A stretch of 54,734 bases of DNA from Streptomyces inhibens (GTDB lineage: Bacteria > Actinomycetota > Actinomycetes > Streptomycetales > Streptomycetaceae), in the NCBI RefSeq assembly GCF_003389455.1, contig NZ_QUAC01000039.1, forward strand, positions 1 to 54,734, in the 5' to 3' direction. Within the stretch, counting starts at the first letter, position 1; the number at the start of each line of letters is the position of its first letter. A program made the translations under genes and the position numbers. Positions 1 through 8,600 of this stretch are shown here, one piece after another. The notes below the pieces were generated by a model. That model was not told where the DNA came from and ran no database searches. It was given only the letters and a program-made list of their open reading frames with translations.

Positions 1-20
1 GACTGCGCCAAGTAGCACGC

Positions 21-61
21 AAGGGCCGGGGCCACTGCACTTCGCAGTGGCCCCGGCCCTT
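21..61. terminator. Perfect 18-bp hairpin terminator
   Basis: An 18-bp arm (21-38) is followed by a 5-nt loop and its exact complement (44-61). It lies beyond the stop of the leftward fxsA gene and could end transcripts from both sides. The few bases to its left read DCAK-stop on the + strand, too little to call a gene. Confidence 0.85.
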
Positions 62-97
62 GTTCGTGTGCGGGCCCTGAGCCGGGCCCCGGCGCCC

Positions 98-685
98 TCA
101 GCCGGTCAGCGGCGGATCCTGGCGGCGCGGGGACGGCGGCCGGTCATCGCGTATCACCTCGCCCTGGACGACCTTGCTGTCCGGCCGGTGCATCCTGGCC
201 TGCTGGAAGGCGTCGCCGAACGAGCCCGGGGCGTAGGACGCCCGCCGGGTCAGCAGCTTCTCGGTGCGGCGCTGGATCAGCTTCCCCGTCGGCGGGAAGA
301 GGCAGAGCAGCCCCAGTACGTCGGAGAGCAGCCCCGGCACCATCAGCAGCAGCCCGCCGGCCATCGGCACCGTATTGCCGCTGCCGGACTGCCGCTCCCC
401 CGATGACGCGGGCTTCCGCGGAGCCGACGGGTCGCTCTCGGCCTGAAAGCTCTCGGTGAGGTTCTGCCAGGCGCGCCGGCCGGCCCGCTTGATCGCATAG
501 CCGCCGACGATCACTCCGGCGACCAGCAGCAGAAAGACCGTCAGGCCGTTGGTGGCCCCCGCGACCACGGTCAGCAGCCAGATCTCCAGCACCATCCAGG
601 CGGCGATGCCCAAGGGGATGAACCGGCGGGCGCGCGAGCGCTGGGGCGGGCGGGGACTCGGCGATGGCGTGGCTGCGAACGTCAT
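98..685 (-). CDS. fxsA: FxsA family membrane protein
   Basis: The 195-residue product has the FxsA layout. A basic N-terminus is followed by hydrophobic segments at about residues 22-75, then a glycine-rich hydrophobic segment (MAGGLLLMVPGLLSDVLGLL, from about residue 107), then a charged soluble tail. In E. coli, FxsA is an inner-membrane protein that relieves F exclusion of phage T7; its role in actinomycetes is unknown. The stop is followed by a strong hairpin at 21-61. An ATG at 685 is preceded by GAGG at very short spacing, so the exact start is slightly uncertain. Confidence 0.85.
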   Translation of the reverse strand: MTFAATPSPSPRPPQRSRARRFIPLGIAAWMVLEIWLLTVVAGATNGLTVFLLLVAGVIVGGYAIKRAGRRAWQNLTESFQAESDPSAPRKPASSGERQSGSGNTVPMAGGLLLMVPGLLSDVLGLLCLFPPTGKLIQRRTEKLLTRRASYAPGSFGDAFQQARMHRPDSKVVQGEVIRDDRPPSPRRQDPPLTG

Positions 686-774
686 GCCTCAAGTGTGCCT
701 GGCACGCCTCTCCGCACGCCCTGAGGGTCGCGCGAGAGATCAGCTCGAAGCCACCGGGCGCATCGGGCCCGGCC

Positions 775-1530
775 TCAGCGGCCGCGGATCTTGTCCACCC
801 GGGAGCCGACGCCCCAGGCCGTGACCCGCCACAGCGCCTCCACGACGATGTCGCGGCTCATCTTGCTGTCGCCCAGCTCCCGCTCGACGAAGGTGATCGG
901 CACCTCGACGACGTGGTAGCCGGCCTGCACGGCGCGACGGGCGAGGTCGACCTGGAAGCAGTAGCCCTGGGAGGCCACCTCGTCCAGGCCCAGGCCCTTG
1001 AGGGCCTCCGCGCGAAAGGCGCGGTAGCCGCCGGTGACATCGCGGATCGGGACGTCCAGCAGCACACGGGAGTAGGTGCTGCCGCCGCGGGAGAGGAACT
1101 CGCGGTACTTGGGCCAGTTCACCACCCGGCCGCCGGGCACCCAACGCGATCCGAGGACGAGATCGGCGCCCTTGAGGGCGGTGAGCAGCCGCGGCAGCTC
1201 CTCGGGCTGGTGGGAGCCGTCGGCGTCCATCTCGACCAGCACGCCGTAGCCGTTCTCGATGCCCCACCGGAAGCCCGCGAGGTAGGCGGCGCCGAGGCCT
1301 TCCTTGCCCTTGCGGTGCAGGACGTGGACCTGTTCGTCGGCGACGGCCAGCTCATCGGCGAGCTTGCCGGTGCCGTCGGGGCTGTTGTCGTCCGCGACGA
1401 GGACATGCGCCTCGGGAACGGCGGACCGCACCCGCGCGACGATCGGCTTGATGTTCTCCGCCTCGTTGTACGTCGGAATGATCACCAACGTGGTGCCGAG
1501 CGGACCGTACTGCCGCTGACCGTCTGTCAC
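775..1530 (-). CDS. ppm1: Polyprenol-phosphate mannosyltransferase (Ppm1, GT2)
   Basis: The family transfers mannose from GDP-mannose to polyprenol phosphate, supplying the donor for O-mannosylation of exported proteins. The GT2 fold is clear: PTYNEAENI near the N-terminus, DDNSPDGT, the metal-binding DADGSHQPEEL, and GSRWVPGG. I chose the GTG at 1530 (251 aa) because it overlaps the lnt stop by 4 bp (GTGA), which implies translational coupling. A longer ORF to 1620 only adds sequence lying inside lnt. There are no transmembrane segments, so it matches the catalytic domain of mycobacterial Ppm1 without the fused Lnt domain. Confidence 0.9.
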   Translation of the reverse strand: MTDGQRQYGPLGTTLVIIPTYNEAENIKPIVARVRSAVPEAHVLVADDNSPDGTGKLADELAVADEQVHVLHRKGKEGLGAAYLAGFRWGIENGYGVLVEMDADGSHQPEELPRLLTALKGADLVLGSRWVPGGRVVNWPKYREFLSRGGSTYSRVLLDVPIRDVTGGYRAFRAEALKGLGLDEVASQGYCFQVDLARRAVQAGYHVVEVPITFVERELGDSKMSRDIVVEALWRVTAWGVGSRVDKIRGR

Positions 1531-3248
1531 TGCTGCCCCTTCTCGTCCTTCGTACGTCCGCGCCGGCCGCCGACCACGGCGGCGGCACAGGACAGAAGCC
1601 CCACGATAGCGAGCGCCCACTCGGGTGCCGCACCGACGCGGTCGGCGAGCGTCGTTTCGTCACGCAGAGGAATGCGCGCGGAAACCACGCCCTGGGTGAA
1701 TTCGGGGATCTGGTGGGTGACCTTGCCGTCCGGGGCGACCACCGCGCTGATTCCGCTGGTGGCCGCGGTGACCACGGCCCGGCCGTGCTCGACGGCGCGC
1801 AGCTTGGACATGGCCAGCTGCTGTTCGGGCTGGCCGGTGCGGCCGTAGGTGGCATTGTTGGTCTGGATGACCAGGGCGCGGGCGCCGGCGTCGACGGTGT
1901 CGTGCACGATCTCGTCGTAGGCGACCTCGAAGCAGATCACGTCGCCGAGCTTGGCGGGGCCGACGTTGAGCACGCCGGTGTGGTCGCCGGGGTAGAAGTC
2001 GCGGGGCACCCGCTGGAAGCGCGTGATGATCTTGCTGAGCTGCTCCCGGAACGGTACGAACTCACCGAACGGCACCGGATGCTGCTTGGTGTACGAGGCG
2101 CCCGGCCCCTTCTTCGGGTCCCAGACGATGCCCTCGTTGAAGACATAGCCCTTCTTGGAGGGATGGTCGACGAGGGCCCCGACGAGCACGGGCACGCCGA
2201 TCGCCTTCACGGCCTCGTCGATCCGGTCGTAGGCCTGCGGGTACTGGAACGGGTCGAGGTCGGAGGAGTTCTCCGGCCAGATCACCAGATCGGGCTTCTT
2301 GGCCCGGCCGGCCTTGATGTCGGCGGCGAGCTTCTCGGTGGCCGTGGCGTGGTTGTCGAGGATCCTCATCGGGCGGCCCAGGAAGTCCATGCCGGGCTGC
2401 TGGACATTGCCCTGGACGACGGCGATGTCGACGGTGTCGTCGGCCTTCGTGGGGACGGGGACGACCGCGCCGGCCAGGGTGACCGCGGCGGCCAGCCCGA
2501 ATGCTTCCAGCGCCGGGACGGCCCGGTTCAGCGACCCCTTCTCGCGCAGCCCCCACAGGGTGGCGGCGCAGGCGGCCAGCAGCGCGCCGGTCAGCGCAAC
2601 GGCGAAGGTCACCAACGGGGCGCCGCCGAGCGCGGCGAGCGGGGTGAACGGCGAGCCCGTGTTGGCGAAGGCCAGCCGGCCCCAGGGGAAGCCGCCGAAC
2701 GGGAGGCGGTCGCGGGCCCACTCCTGCGCGACCCACAGGCAGGCGGCCCACACCGGCCAGGCCGGCAGCCGGGAGGTGCCGGCGAGGGCCGCACCCAGCA
2801 GCGTCACGAAGAGCGCCTCGGCGACCGAGAGGCCGACCACCGCGTCCCAGCCGACGACATGCAGCCACTTCAGCAGGATCAGAAAGAACGGCAGCCCGAA
2901 GGCGAAGCCGGTCCAGGCGCCCTGCCGGACGGTCCGGCCCCGGGTCAGCAGCGACAGCGCGGCCACCGCCACCAGCGACAGCGGCCACAGGTCGTACGGC
3001 GGGAAGGCCAGACCCAGCGCGAGGCCGGAGACGACCGCGAGGCCGGTACGCAGCGCCTCGCGGCGGGCGAGTGCGGCCGTCCGCCGGAGGCGTCCGGGGC
3101 GCCGGGGCGCGGCTGTGGAGCCGGTCTCGGCGGACGGCACCGGGCCGTCGGGCGAGGTGCCGCTGACGGCTTCTTCGGTGGTGTCGGAACCCGATGGCAC
3201 GGTCGCGGGCCTTCCTGCAGGTCGTGCGGTGGTCAGCTGACCGTACAT
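1527..3248 (-). CDS. lnt: Apolipoprotein N-acyltransferase
   Basis: Lnt adds the third, amide-linked acyl chain to the N-terminal cysteine of lipoproteins. The 573-residue product has a proline- and alanine-rich cytoplasmic N-terminus, about six to eight hydrophobic segments over residues 70-260, and a nitrilase domain. The catalytic triad surroundings are visible: WPENSSDLDP (Glu), KQHPVPFGEFVPF (Lys) and CFEVAYDE (Cys). It overlaps ppm1 by 4 bp. In mycobacteria the two activities can be one polypeptide; here they are separate but coupled. The ATG at 3248 lacks a ribosome site; a GTG at 3200 preceded by GCAGGAAGG is a credible alternative start. Confidence 0.9.
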   Translation of the reverse strand: MYGQLTTARPAGRPATVPSGSDTTEEAVSGTSPDGPVPSAETGSTAAPRRPGRLRRTAALARREALRTGLAVVSGLALGLAFPPYDLWPLSLVAVAALSLLTRGRTVRQGAWTGFAFGLPFFLILLKWLHVVGWDAVVGLSVAEALFVTLLGAALAGTSRLPAWPVWAACLWVAQEWARDRLPFGGFPWGRLAFANTGSPFTPLAALGGAPLVTFAVALTGALLAACAATLWGLREKGSLNRAVPALEAFGLAAAVTLAGAVVPVPTKADDTVDIAVVQGNVQQPGMDFLGRPMRILDNHATATEKLAADIKAGRAKKPDLVIWPENSSDLDPFQYPQAYDRIDEAVKAIGVPVLVGALVDHPSKKGYVFNEGIVWDPKKGPGASYTKQHPVPFGEFVPFREQLSKIITRFQRVPRDFYPGDHTGVLNVGPAKLGDVICFEVAYDEIVHDTVDAGARALVIQTNNATYGRTGQPEQQLAMSKLRAVEHGRAVVTAATSGISAVVAPDGKVTHQIPEFTQGVVSARIPLRDETTLADRVGAAPEWALAIVGLLSCAAAVVGGRRGRTKDEKGQQ

Positions 3249-3432
3249 CGGACGACCGGTAATGCGGATGCGGGGTGCACAAAAGGTGAAGGGTCCGGCG
3301 GAAGGGTGCGGGCGGGCCGCGGCGGGGTGCGGATAGGGGCCCGGCGCCCTTCGGGCCGACCTGGGACCCGCTGGCTGCGGGTCGACCGAAAGCCGTTGTC
3401 TACTGAGCGTCCGGGCCCCACCCGGGTCGCAC

Positions 3433-3471
3433 CTTCCCCCAAGCTCTCAAGGAGCAGGGAGGGACCCCCAT
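3433..3471. repeat. G-rich Streptomyces-type short intergenic repeat, copy 1
   Basis: In reverse complement it begins TGGGGGTCCC and ends AGCTTGGGGGAA, an imperfect palindrome. Its ends match the copies at 4510-4538 and 28342-28370. It sits in a 515-bp stretch (3249-3763) upstream of lnt where I see no convincing gene. Function unknown; it may form a transcript hairpin. Confidence 0.6.
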
Positions 3472-3622
3472 CCGGCCGAAACACTCCGTTGTCCCGTGCC
3501 GCTGGTGCTGGACCTGGCTCCCAGTGGCGGTGTGCCGGTGTGGCGCACCGCCCCATGGCCCAGCTGCGTTCGACGACTGCGCGGAGGTCTCCCGATCGGA
3601 CGTCCTGTGGTGGACTCGGCCG

Positions 3623-3653
3623 AACCTACCGGCCGCCGACCGCCTGCTGTCAA
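3623..3653 (-). promoter_or_regulatory. Candidate housekeeping promoter upstream of lnt
   Basis: On the minus strand, TTGACA (3648-3653) is followed after 19 bp by TAGGTT (3623-3628), close to the actinomycete housekeeping sigma consensus but with a long spacer. It points toward lnt-ppm1, whose start is about 375 bp away, so it would give a long leader or serve an unrecognised small RNA. Confidence 0.35.
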
Positions 3654-3763
3654 CAGGTGCTCCAACTGCGCCGATTTCGCGTCGTCCCAGGTCAGCAGCG
3701 AGCACCCCTTGGTGGGCCGAGTAGCGGCAAGCACGTCCCTCGACGGCACGAGCCCGCGCGATG

Positions 3764-5428
3764 TCACTCGTTCGGCCGCCCGAAGACCGTTCGTCCGCCG
3801 ACGACCGTGCTCAGGCACACCGGAAGGTCGTTGCCGGGGGTGAGATCGGGCAGGCCGGGGGTGCCGGAGCGGGGGTCGGTGGACCAGCGCTCCACCCGCT
3901 CGTCGGGCGCCTGGACGAGCAGCTCGCCGGTGCGCCAGACCGCGTAGTCGGCGGGGGCGCCGGGCACCAGGACGCCCGCGTCGTCCCGGCCGACGGCCCG
4001 CCAGCCGCCGCGGGTGTGGGCGGTGAAGGCGGCGCGGGCGGAGATGCCGTGGGCGCGGGTGCGGTGGAAGACGGCGGCCCGCACGGTGCCCCAGGGGTCG
4101 AGCGGGGTGACCGGGCTGTCGGACCCAAGGGCAAGCGGCACACCGGCCTTGAGCAGCGCGGCGTACGGGTTGAGGGTGCGGGCCCGGTCGGCGCCCAGGC
4201 GGGCGGCGTACATGCCGTCCTCGCCGCCCCAGGCCGCGTCGAAGGCGGGCTGGACGGAGGCGGTCAGGGCCAGGTCGGCGAAGCCGGCGATGGTGCGCTC
4301 GGTGAGCATTTCGGCGTGCTCGACGCGGTGCCGGGCGGCGCGGATCCGATCGAGGCCGATGCGCTCGGCGGCGGCCCGTACGCCGTCGACGACGCTGGTG
4401 AGGGCGGCGTCGCCGATGGCGTGGAAGCCGGCCTGGAGCCCCGCCTCGGTGCAGGCGGCGACATGGGAGGCGACGGCGTCCGCGTCGAGGTGCGCGGCAC
4501 CGGTGTGGCTGGGGGTCCCCCCGGCGGAGCTGGGGGAGTCTGCGTACGGGGCGTGCAGGTGGGCGGTGTGCGAGCCGAGCGAGCCGTCGACGAAGAGGTC
4601 TCCGGCCGCGCCGACGGCCCCGAGCTCACGGATCCGCTCGGCGTCCTTTGCGGATGCGACCAACTCGGCCCAGTAGCCCACCACCCGCGGGCCGTTGCCC
4701 TCCGCGGCGAGGGCGAGCAGCGCCGTGAAGTCGTCCTCGCCGGAGATGTCCGGACCCGCGCATTCATGGACGCTGCCGATGCCGAGGGAGGCGGCGCGGG
4801 CGAGCGCGGCGGCCTGCGCCTCGGCGCGCTGGGCCGGGGTGACGGTGGCGTACGCGGCCTTGCGCACGGCGTGGTGGGCGTCACCGGTCAGCGGGGCGTC
4901 GGCCTGGAACCCGGACCGCTCGCGGATGCCGGGGACCAGGTCGAGCAGTGCCGTCGTGACGACCGCGGAGTGGACATCGACGCGGGTGAGGTAGAGGGGA
5001 CGGCCGCCGGTGGCCTCGTCCAGCTCGGCGCGGGACGGCGGGCGCCCCTCGGGCCAGGCGCTGGCGTCCCAGCCGTGCCCGAGCAGGATCCGGTCCGACG
5101 GGCGGGCGTCCGCGTACCCGCGGATCCGGGCCAGTGCGTCGGACAGGGTGCCGGCACCGGCCAGGTCGAGCCCGGTGAGCGCGAGCCCGGTCGCCGTGGT
5201 GTGCACATGTGCGTCCGTGAACGCGGGGGTGACGAGCGCGCCGTCGAGCTGGACGACCTCGTCCACACCGCCGGCGAACGAATCGGCCGCGCCCTCCTCC
5301 CCCACCCAGGCGATGCGGTCACCCTCCACGACCATGGCGGTGGCGAAGGGGTCCGCGGGGCTGTGCACCTCACCGCCGCGCAGCAGGACGGTACGGGTAC
5401 GGGCCGGGTCGGGGATGTGCTCGCTCAT
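3764..5428 (-). CDS. YtcJ-type metal-dependent amidohydrolase
   Basis: Cytoplasmic amidohydrolase-superfamily enzyme of 554 residues, the usual length for the YtcJ/exoenzyme-regulatory subgroup. An N-terminal beta-sandwich leads to the HVH metal motif (74-76). Later metal-site segments are GFHAIGDAA, RHRVEHAEM and LALGSDSPV. The substrate cannot be read from sequence. A second member of the same family lies at 42342-44024. Residues about 297-307 (SPSSAGGTPSH) are encoded by an in-frame copy of a G-rich repeat (4510-4538). An Lrp regulator lies 56 bp upstream in the same direction, so the two may be cotranscribed or linked functionally. Confidence 0.85.
   Translation of the reverse strand: MSEHIPDPARTRTVLLRGGEVHSPADPFATAMVVEGDRIAWVGEEGAADSFAGGVDEVVQLDGALVTPAFTDAHVHTTATGLALTGLDLAGAGTLSDALARIRGYADARPSDRILLGHGWDASAWPEGRPPSRAELDEATGGRPLYLTRVDVHSAVVTTALLDLVPGIRERSGFQADAPLTGDAHHAVRKAAYATVTPAQRAEAQAAALARAASLGIGSVHECAGPDISGEDDFTALLALAAEGNGPRVVGYWAELVASAKDAERIRELGAVGAAGDLFVDGSLGSHTAHLHAPYADSPSSAGGTPSHTGAAHLDADAVASHVAACTEAGLQAGFHAIGDAALTSVVDGVRAAAERIGLDRIRAARHRVEHAEMLTERTIAGFADLALTASVQPAFDAAWGGEDGMYAARLGADRARTLNPYAALLKAGVPLALGSDSPVTPLDPWGTVRAAVFHRTRAHGISARAAFTAHTRGGWRAVGRDDAGVLVPGAPADYAVWRTGELLVQAPDERVERWSTDPRSGTPGLPDLTPGNDLPVCLSTVVGGRTVFGRPNE
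4510..4538. repeat. G-rich short repeat, copy 2, inside a coding region
   Basis: The + strand reads TGGGGGTCCCCCC at the left and GAGCTGGGGGAG at the right. It is the same element as at 3433-3471. It keeps the amidohydrolase frame open and encodes roughly SPSSAGGTPSH between the segments HAPYAD and HTGAAHLDAD. Confidence 0.6.
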
Positions 5429-5484
5429 ACCGGACAGTTTGGCTCCTGTGCGCGGACGGACCGCGCGCGGGGGGCGATTGCCGG

Positions 5485-5925
5485 TCAGATGCGCGGCGGC
5501 CGGGCCTCATAGGGGGTGGAGAGCACGACCGTGGTGCGGGTCGAGACGCCGGCCAGGGTGCGGATGCGGGTGAGCAGATGCTCCAGCTCCAGCGGCGTGG
5601 CGACCCGGACCTTGAGGATGTAGTTCTCATCGCCGGCGACGCTGTGACAGGCCTCCAGCTCGGGGACCTCGGCCAGGCGGTCGGAGATGTCGTCCGGCGC
5701 GCTGGGGTCGAAGGGTTTGACCGAGATGAAGGCGGTGAGCGGCAGGCCCACGGCTTCGGGGTCGACTATGGCGGCATAGCCCCGGATGACACCGCGCTGC
5801 TCAAGGCGGCGCACCCGCTGGTGCACCGCCGAGGTGGACAGGCCGGTGGCCTTGCCCAGGTCGGTGTAGCTCATCCGCCCGTCCTTGACGAGCAGATCCA
5901 CGATTTGTCGGTCCAACTCCTCCAC
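5485..5925 (-). CDS. Lrp/AsnC family transcriptional regulator
   Basis: The 146-residue product has an N-terminal winged helix-turn-helix (residues 2-50, MSYTDLGKATGLSTSAVHQR) and a C-terminal RAM ligand domain containing VAGDENYILKVRV, the usual amino-acid sensing layout. Family members form dimers to octamers and respond to amino acids. The gene is divergent from the 6144 gene, with about 218 bp between them, and lies immediately upstream of the amidohydrolase gene. The effector is unknown. Confidence 0.9.
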   Translation of the reverse strand: MEELDRQIVDLLVKDGRMSYTDLGKATGLSTSAVHQRVRRLEQRGVIRGYAAIVDPEAVGLPLTAFISVKPFDPSAPDDISDRLAEVPELEACHSVAGDENYILKVRVATPLELEHLLTRIRTLAGVSTRTTVVLSTPYEARPPRI

Positions 5926-6143
5926 CCGTTCAACCTACTGCGCGCGGGCGCGTGTGCGCACCGCGCGCCGGATCGTGGACACCCTCGCGCCGGGTCATGT
6001 GACCAATGCCACACGGGTGAACCGGTGTCCGACGGGCGCCGGCGATTATGCGCGCGGCATGAAGGGAATTGCTGCTGGTGGCCAGGACCGCCCGTCACAG
6101 GAAGTCAGCGATCCGATCGGCCCACCCGAGGGGGATGGACATC

Positions 6144-6560
6144 ATGCGACGCCTTGAGCAGGACTCCGCTGCCGCGAACACCGGCGCCCAGGAGGGCGAC
6201 AGTCTCGGCTTCTCCGGCGACGACGGTGCGTACGACGCGTTCGAGACCTTTGAGATCTACCGGGTGACCTGCCCCGACTGCCTGCAGCCGATCGCGCTGC
6301 TGGCGGACGAGGACACCCTCCCTGAGCACGCGCTGTGCCCCACGCCGTGGAACCCGTTCGGCCTGACGGTCTGCCAGGGTTCCGGCCGGCAGGTGTCCGA
6401 GGCACCGGAGACCGAAGACACCCTCGACACCCAGGAGCAGGACGCGGCCATGCTGCTGACGCTCCCGGAGAGCCTGGACTGGCGCCGTCAGCCGTTCTCG
6501 CACATCGGCGGGCCGGGCACGCACCCGATCCGGGTACCGCAGATGCGCCGCAGCGCCTGA
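6144..6560 (+). CDS. Conserved actinomycete protein with four cysteines
   Basis: Hypothetical protein of 138 residues. It has an acidic N-terminus, a central segment with CPDC and two further Cys (ALCP, TVCQGSG) that resembles a zinc ribbon, and a C-terminus ending HIGGPGTHPIRVPQMRR. I recognise it only as a Streptomyces conserved type; no function is assigned. GAGGGGG at 6128-6134 gives better spacing to the ATG at 6144 than to the in-frame ATG at 6135. Confidence 0.75.
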   Translation: MRRLEQDSAAANTGAQEGDSLGFSGDDGAYDAFETFEIYRVTCPDCLQPIALLADEDTLPEHALCPTPWNPFGLTVCQGSGRQVSEAPETEDTLDTQEQDAAMLLTLPESLDWRRQPFSHIGGPGTHPIRVPQMRRSA

Positions 6561-6600
6561 GAGCGGGCCTGCTGACCTCGTAGGGCCGCCGCTCGAGTCT

Positions 6601-7192
6601 TCACCGGTAGCGGCCCTCGATCATCGCCTCCAGGGCCTCCCTGTGGAGGATCAGCGCATCGGCGTCGGCCGGGACCGGCACCTCGCCGAAGTGGACCTGG
6701 CGACAGTCGACCCGGAGCATGACGATGGCATGCCACAGGGTCGCGTAGGCGACCATCCGGCCCAGGTCGAGTTCACGGGGCCGAGGGCGGCCATTTCCCC
6801 GTCGAGTACGGCGGACGGTGCAAAGCCGTCGTGGACGATATCGCCGATACGGGCGTCGCCCCAGGTCACGACGGTCTGTCCAAGGTCGGACGGCCAGCGG
6901 TCGATGAGCCAGGTGAAACGGCGCTCGGAGGGCGGGGAGCGAGGCAGGCCGTCAACGACCCAGGCGTGGTAGGCGCGTTGGGCCTCGATATGACGGTGCA
7001 GGGCCTGCCGGTACCAGGAGTGGCGAGGAAGTCGGCCGCACCGGGCGGGACTTGGTCATACAAACGGGCGAGGACCGAGACGCCGGCGGTCTCCTCCTGG
7101 GCGCGTGGCCGGCAGAGCATCGCCCGGGGGTACGGCCCCACGGCGAGAGTTGACGGTACGTCAGCTGGGACGGATGGCCGGGCCCACAAGAG
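6601..7192 (-). pseudogene. Decayed APH/choline kinase-type phosphotransferase
   Basis: Three minus-strand frames join into the C-terminal half of an aminoglycoside-phosphotransferase-fold protein. One frame reads ETAGVSVLARLYDQVP. A second, from about 7014, runs through WLIDRWP, VVTWGDARIGD and VLDGEMAALGP. The third gives RELDLGRMVAYATLWHAIV and ends at a TGA at 6601-6603. The last shift sits in GGCCCCGTGAA and fits loss of one C from a C run. The expected VLDWEMAAL motif reads VLDGEMAAL, a further sign of decay. The 5' half (ATP-binding lobe) is absent because the threonine synthase-like gene region lies there. Confidence 0.75.
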
Positions 7193-7272
7193 GAAGTAGG
7201 GGGCAATGGGCCGCTACGCCTGTTACCGTCACCAGGTCGATCCCGACCTGCCCCTCGCCCCTCGGAGCCACG

Positions 7273-8439
7273 ATGACCTCACCAGTCCTGCACTGTCTGC
7301 GCTGCGGCCGCGCCGCGGCGGCCGGGGGAACGCGCTTCGACGGCTGCCGGGCCTGCGCCGCAGAGGGCATCGGCGTCAATACGATGCCGCCGCTCGCGGA
7401 TCTGGGCGGAGTGGACCTCGCCGCGTACCGGGGCGGGCCGTGGGGTCTGCCGGCGGCGCTCCCGGTGTCCGGCCCGCCGGTCACCCTGGGCGAGGGCAAC
7501 ACCCCGGTCGTCCGGCTGCGCAGGGACCCGGAGCACGCTCAAGAGGGCCGCCCGGTGGGCGAGTTGTGGCTGAAGTACGAGGGCGGGAACCCGACCGGTT
7601 CGCACAAGGACCGGGCGATGGCCGTCGGCCTGGCCGCGGCGGTGGCGGCCGGCGCCGACACGGTGGTCGCCGCGTCCTCCGGCAACGCCGGTGCGGCGGC
7701 CGCGGCATACGCGGCGCGGGCCGGGCTGCGGTGTGTGGTGTTCACCAACGAGGCGGTGCCGACGGGGCTGCGGGCCCAGATCGATGCGCTGGGCGCCGAG
7801 CGGGTGGTGCACAGGGGCACCACCGCCGAACGGAACGCGGAGATGGCCCGGGCCGTCGAGGAGCGCGGTTGGTACCCGCTGACCAGCTACTCCTCGCCCT
7901 CGCCCGGCGGGAATCCGTATGCCAATGAGGGGTACAAGTCGGTCGCCTACGAGCTGGCGCGGGACTTCTCCGGGCGGCGGATCGACACGGTGGTCGTACC
8001 CACCAGCCGCGCGGATCTGCTGGCCGGAATCGGCCGTGGCTTCCGGGAGTTGACGGCCGCGGGCCTGATCGCACGGGAGCCCCGGCTGGTGGCCGCCGAG
8101 CCTGCGGCGTCGGCTCCGTACACCGCCGCGCTGCGCCACCCGGACCGCGCCGACCAGGAGCGTACGCGGGTGGCGGACGGGCCGACGGTGGCGTTCTCGC
8201 TCGGCGAGGAGCGGCCGTGCTGGCAGGGGCTGGACGCGCTGTGGCGCAGCTCGGGCACGGCGATGGCGGTGGCGGACGACGCGATCATGGCGGAATATCG
8301 ACGGTTGGCCACCGAGGGGCTGATCGTGGAGCCGTCGTCGGCGGTCGGGGTCGCGGTGGCGCGTGAGCTGGTGGGCGGCCCGGACGCCCTGGTGGTCGCC
8401 ATCGGGACGGCTACGGGGATGAAGGGGCTGGGCGACTGA
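7273..8439 (+). CDS. Threonine synthase-like PLP enzyme
   Basis: The fold-type II PLP enzyme (388 aa) starts at ATG 7273, preceded by GGAG five bases away; longer in-frame starts would run into the neighbouring relic. A four-cysteine zinc knuckle (C8, C11, C25, C28) precedes the catalytic domain. The PLP lysine is K112 in NPTGSHKDRAM, followed by SSGNAGAAAA for phosphate binding. Threonine synthases convert O-phosphohomoserine to threonine. The SHKD form, rather than the commoner SFKD, leaves room for a related beta-replacing or ammonia-lyase activity. Confidence 0.75.
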   Translation: MTSPVLHCLRCGRAAAAGGTRFDGCRACAAEGIGVNTMPPLADLGGVDLAAYRGGPWGLPAALPVSGPPVTLGEGNTPVVRLRRDPEHAQEGRPVGELWLKYEGGNPTGSHKDRAMAVGLAAAVAAGADTVVAASSGNAGAAAAAYAARAGLRCVVFTNEAVPTGLRAQIDALGAERVVHRGTTAERNAEMARAVEERGWYPLTSYSSPSPGGNPYANEGYKSVAYELARDFSGRRIDTVVVPTSRADLLAGIGRGFRELTAAGLIAREPRLVAAEPAASAPYTAALRHPDRADQERTRVADGPTVAFSLGEERPCWQGLDALWRSSGTAMAVADDAIMAEYRRLATEGLIVEPSSAVGVAVARELVGGPDALVVAIGTATGMKGLGD

Positions 8440-8562
8440 GGGGGGTTCGGACTCGGCTGCGCGGCGGTTGGACGAGGTGGACGAGGTACCTGGGCTCACG
8501 GGATTGCGGCGTCGCACGACGAGCCGCCGTGGTGCCCGCGAGGGCGATCGCCGGGAGAAGCG

Positions 8563-8596
8563 GTGAGGCGGGCCGGGGTCCCCGGGCCCGCCTCAC
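8563..8596. terminator. Bidirectional terminator between convergent genes
   Basis: GTGAGGCGGGCC (8563-8574) pairs perfectly with GGCCCGCCTCAC (8585-8596) around a 10-nt GC-rich loop. It lies between the stop of the threonine synthase-like gene and that of the acyl-CoA dehydrogenase, as expected for convergent genes. Confidence 0.75.
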
Positions 8597-8600
8597 CCCC

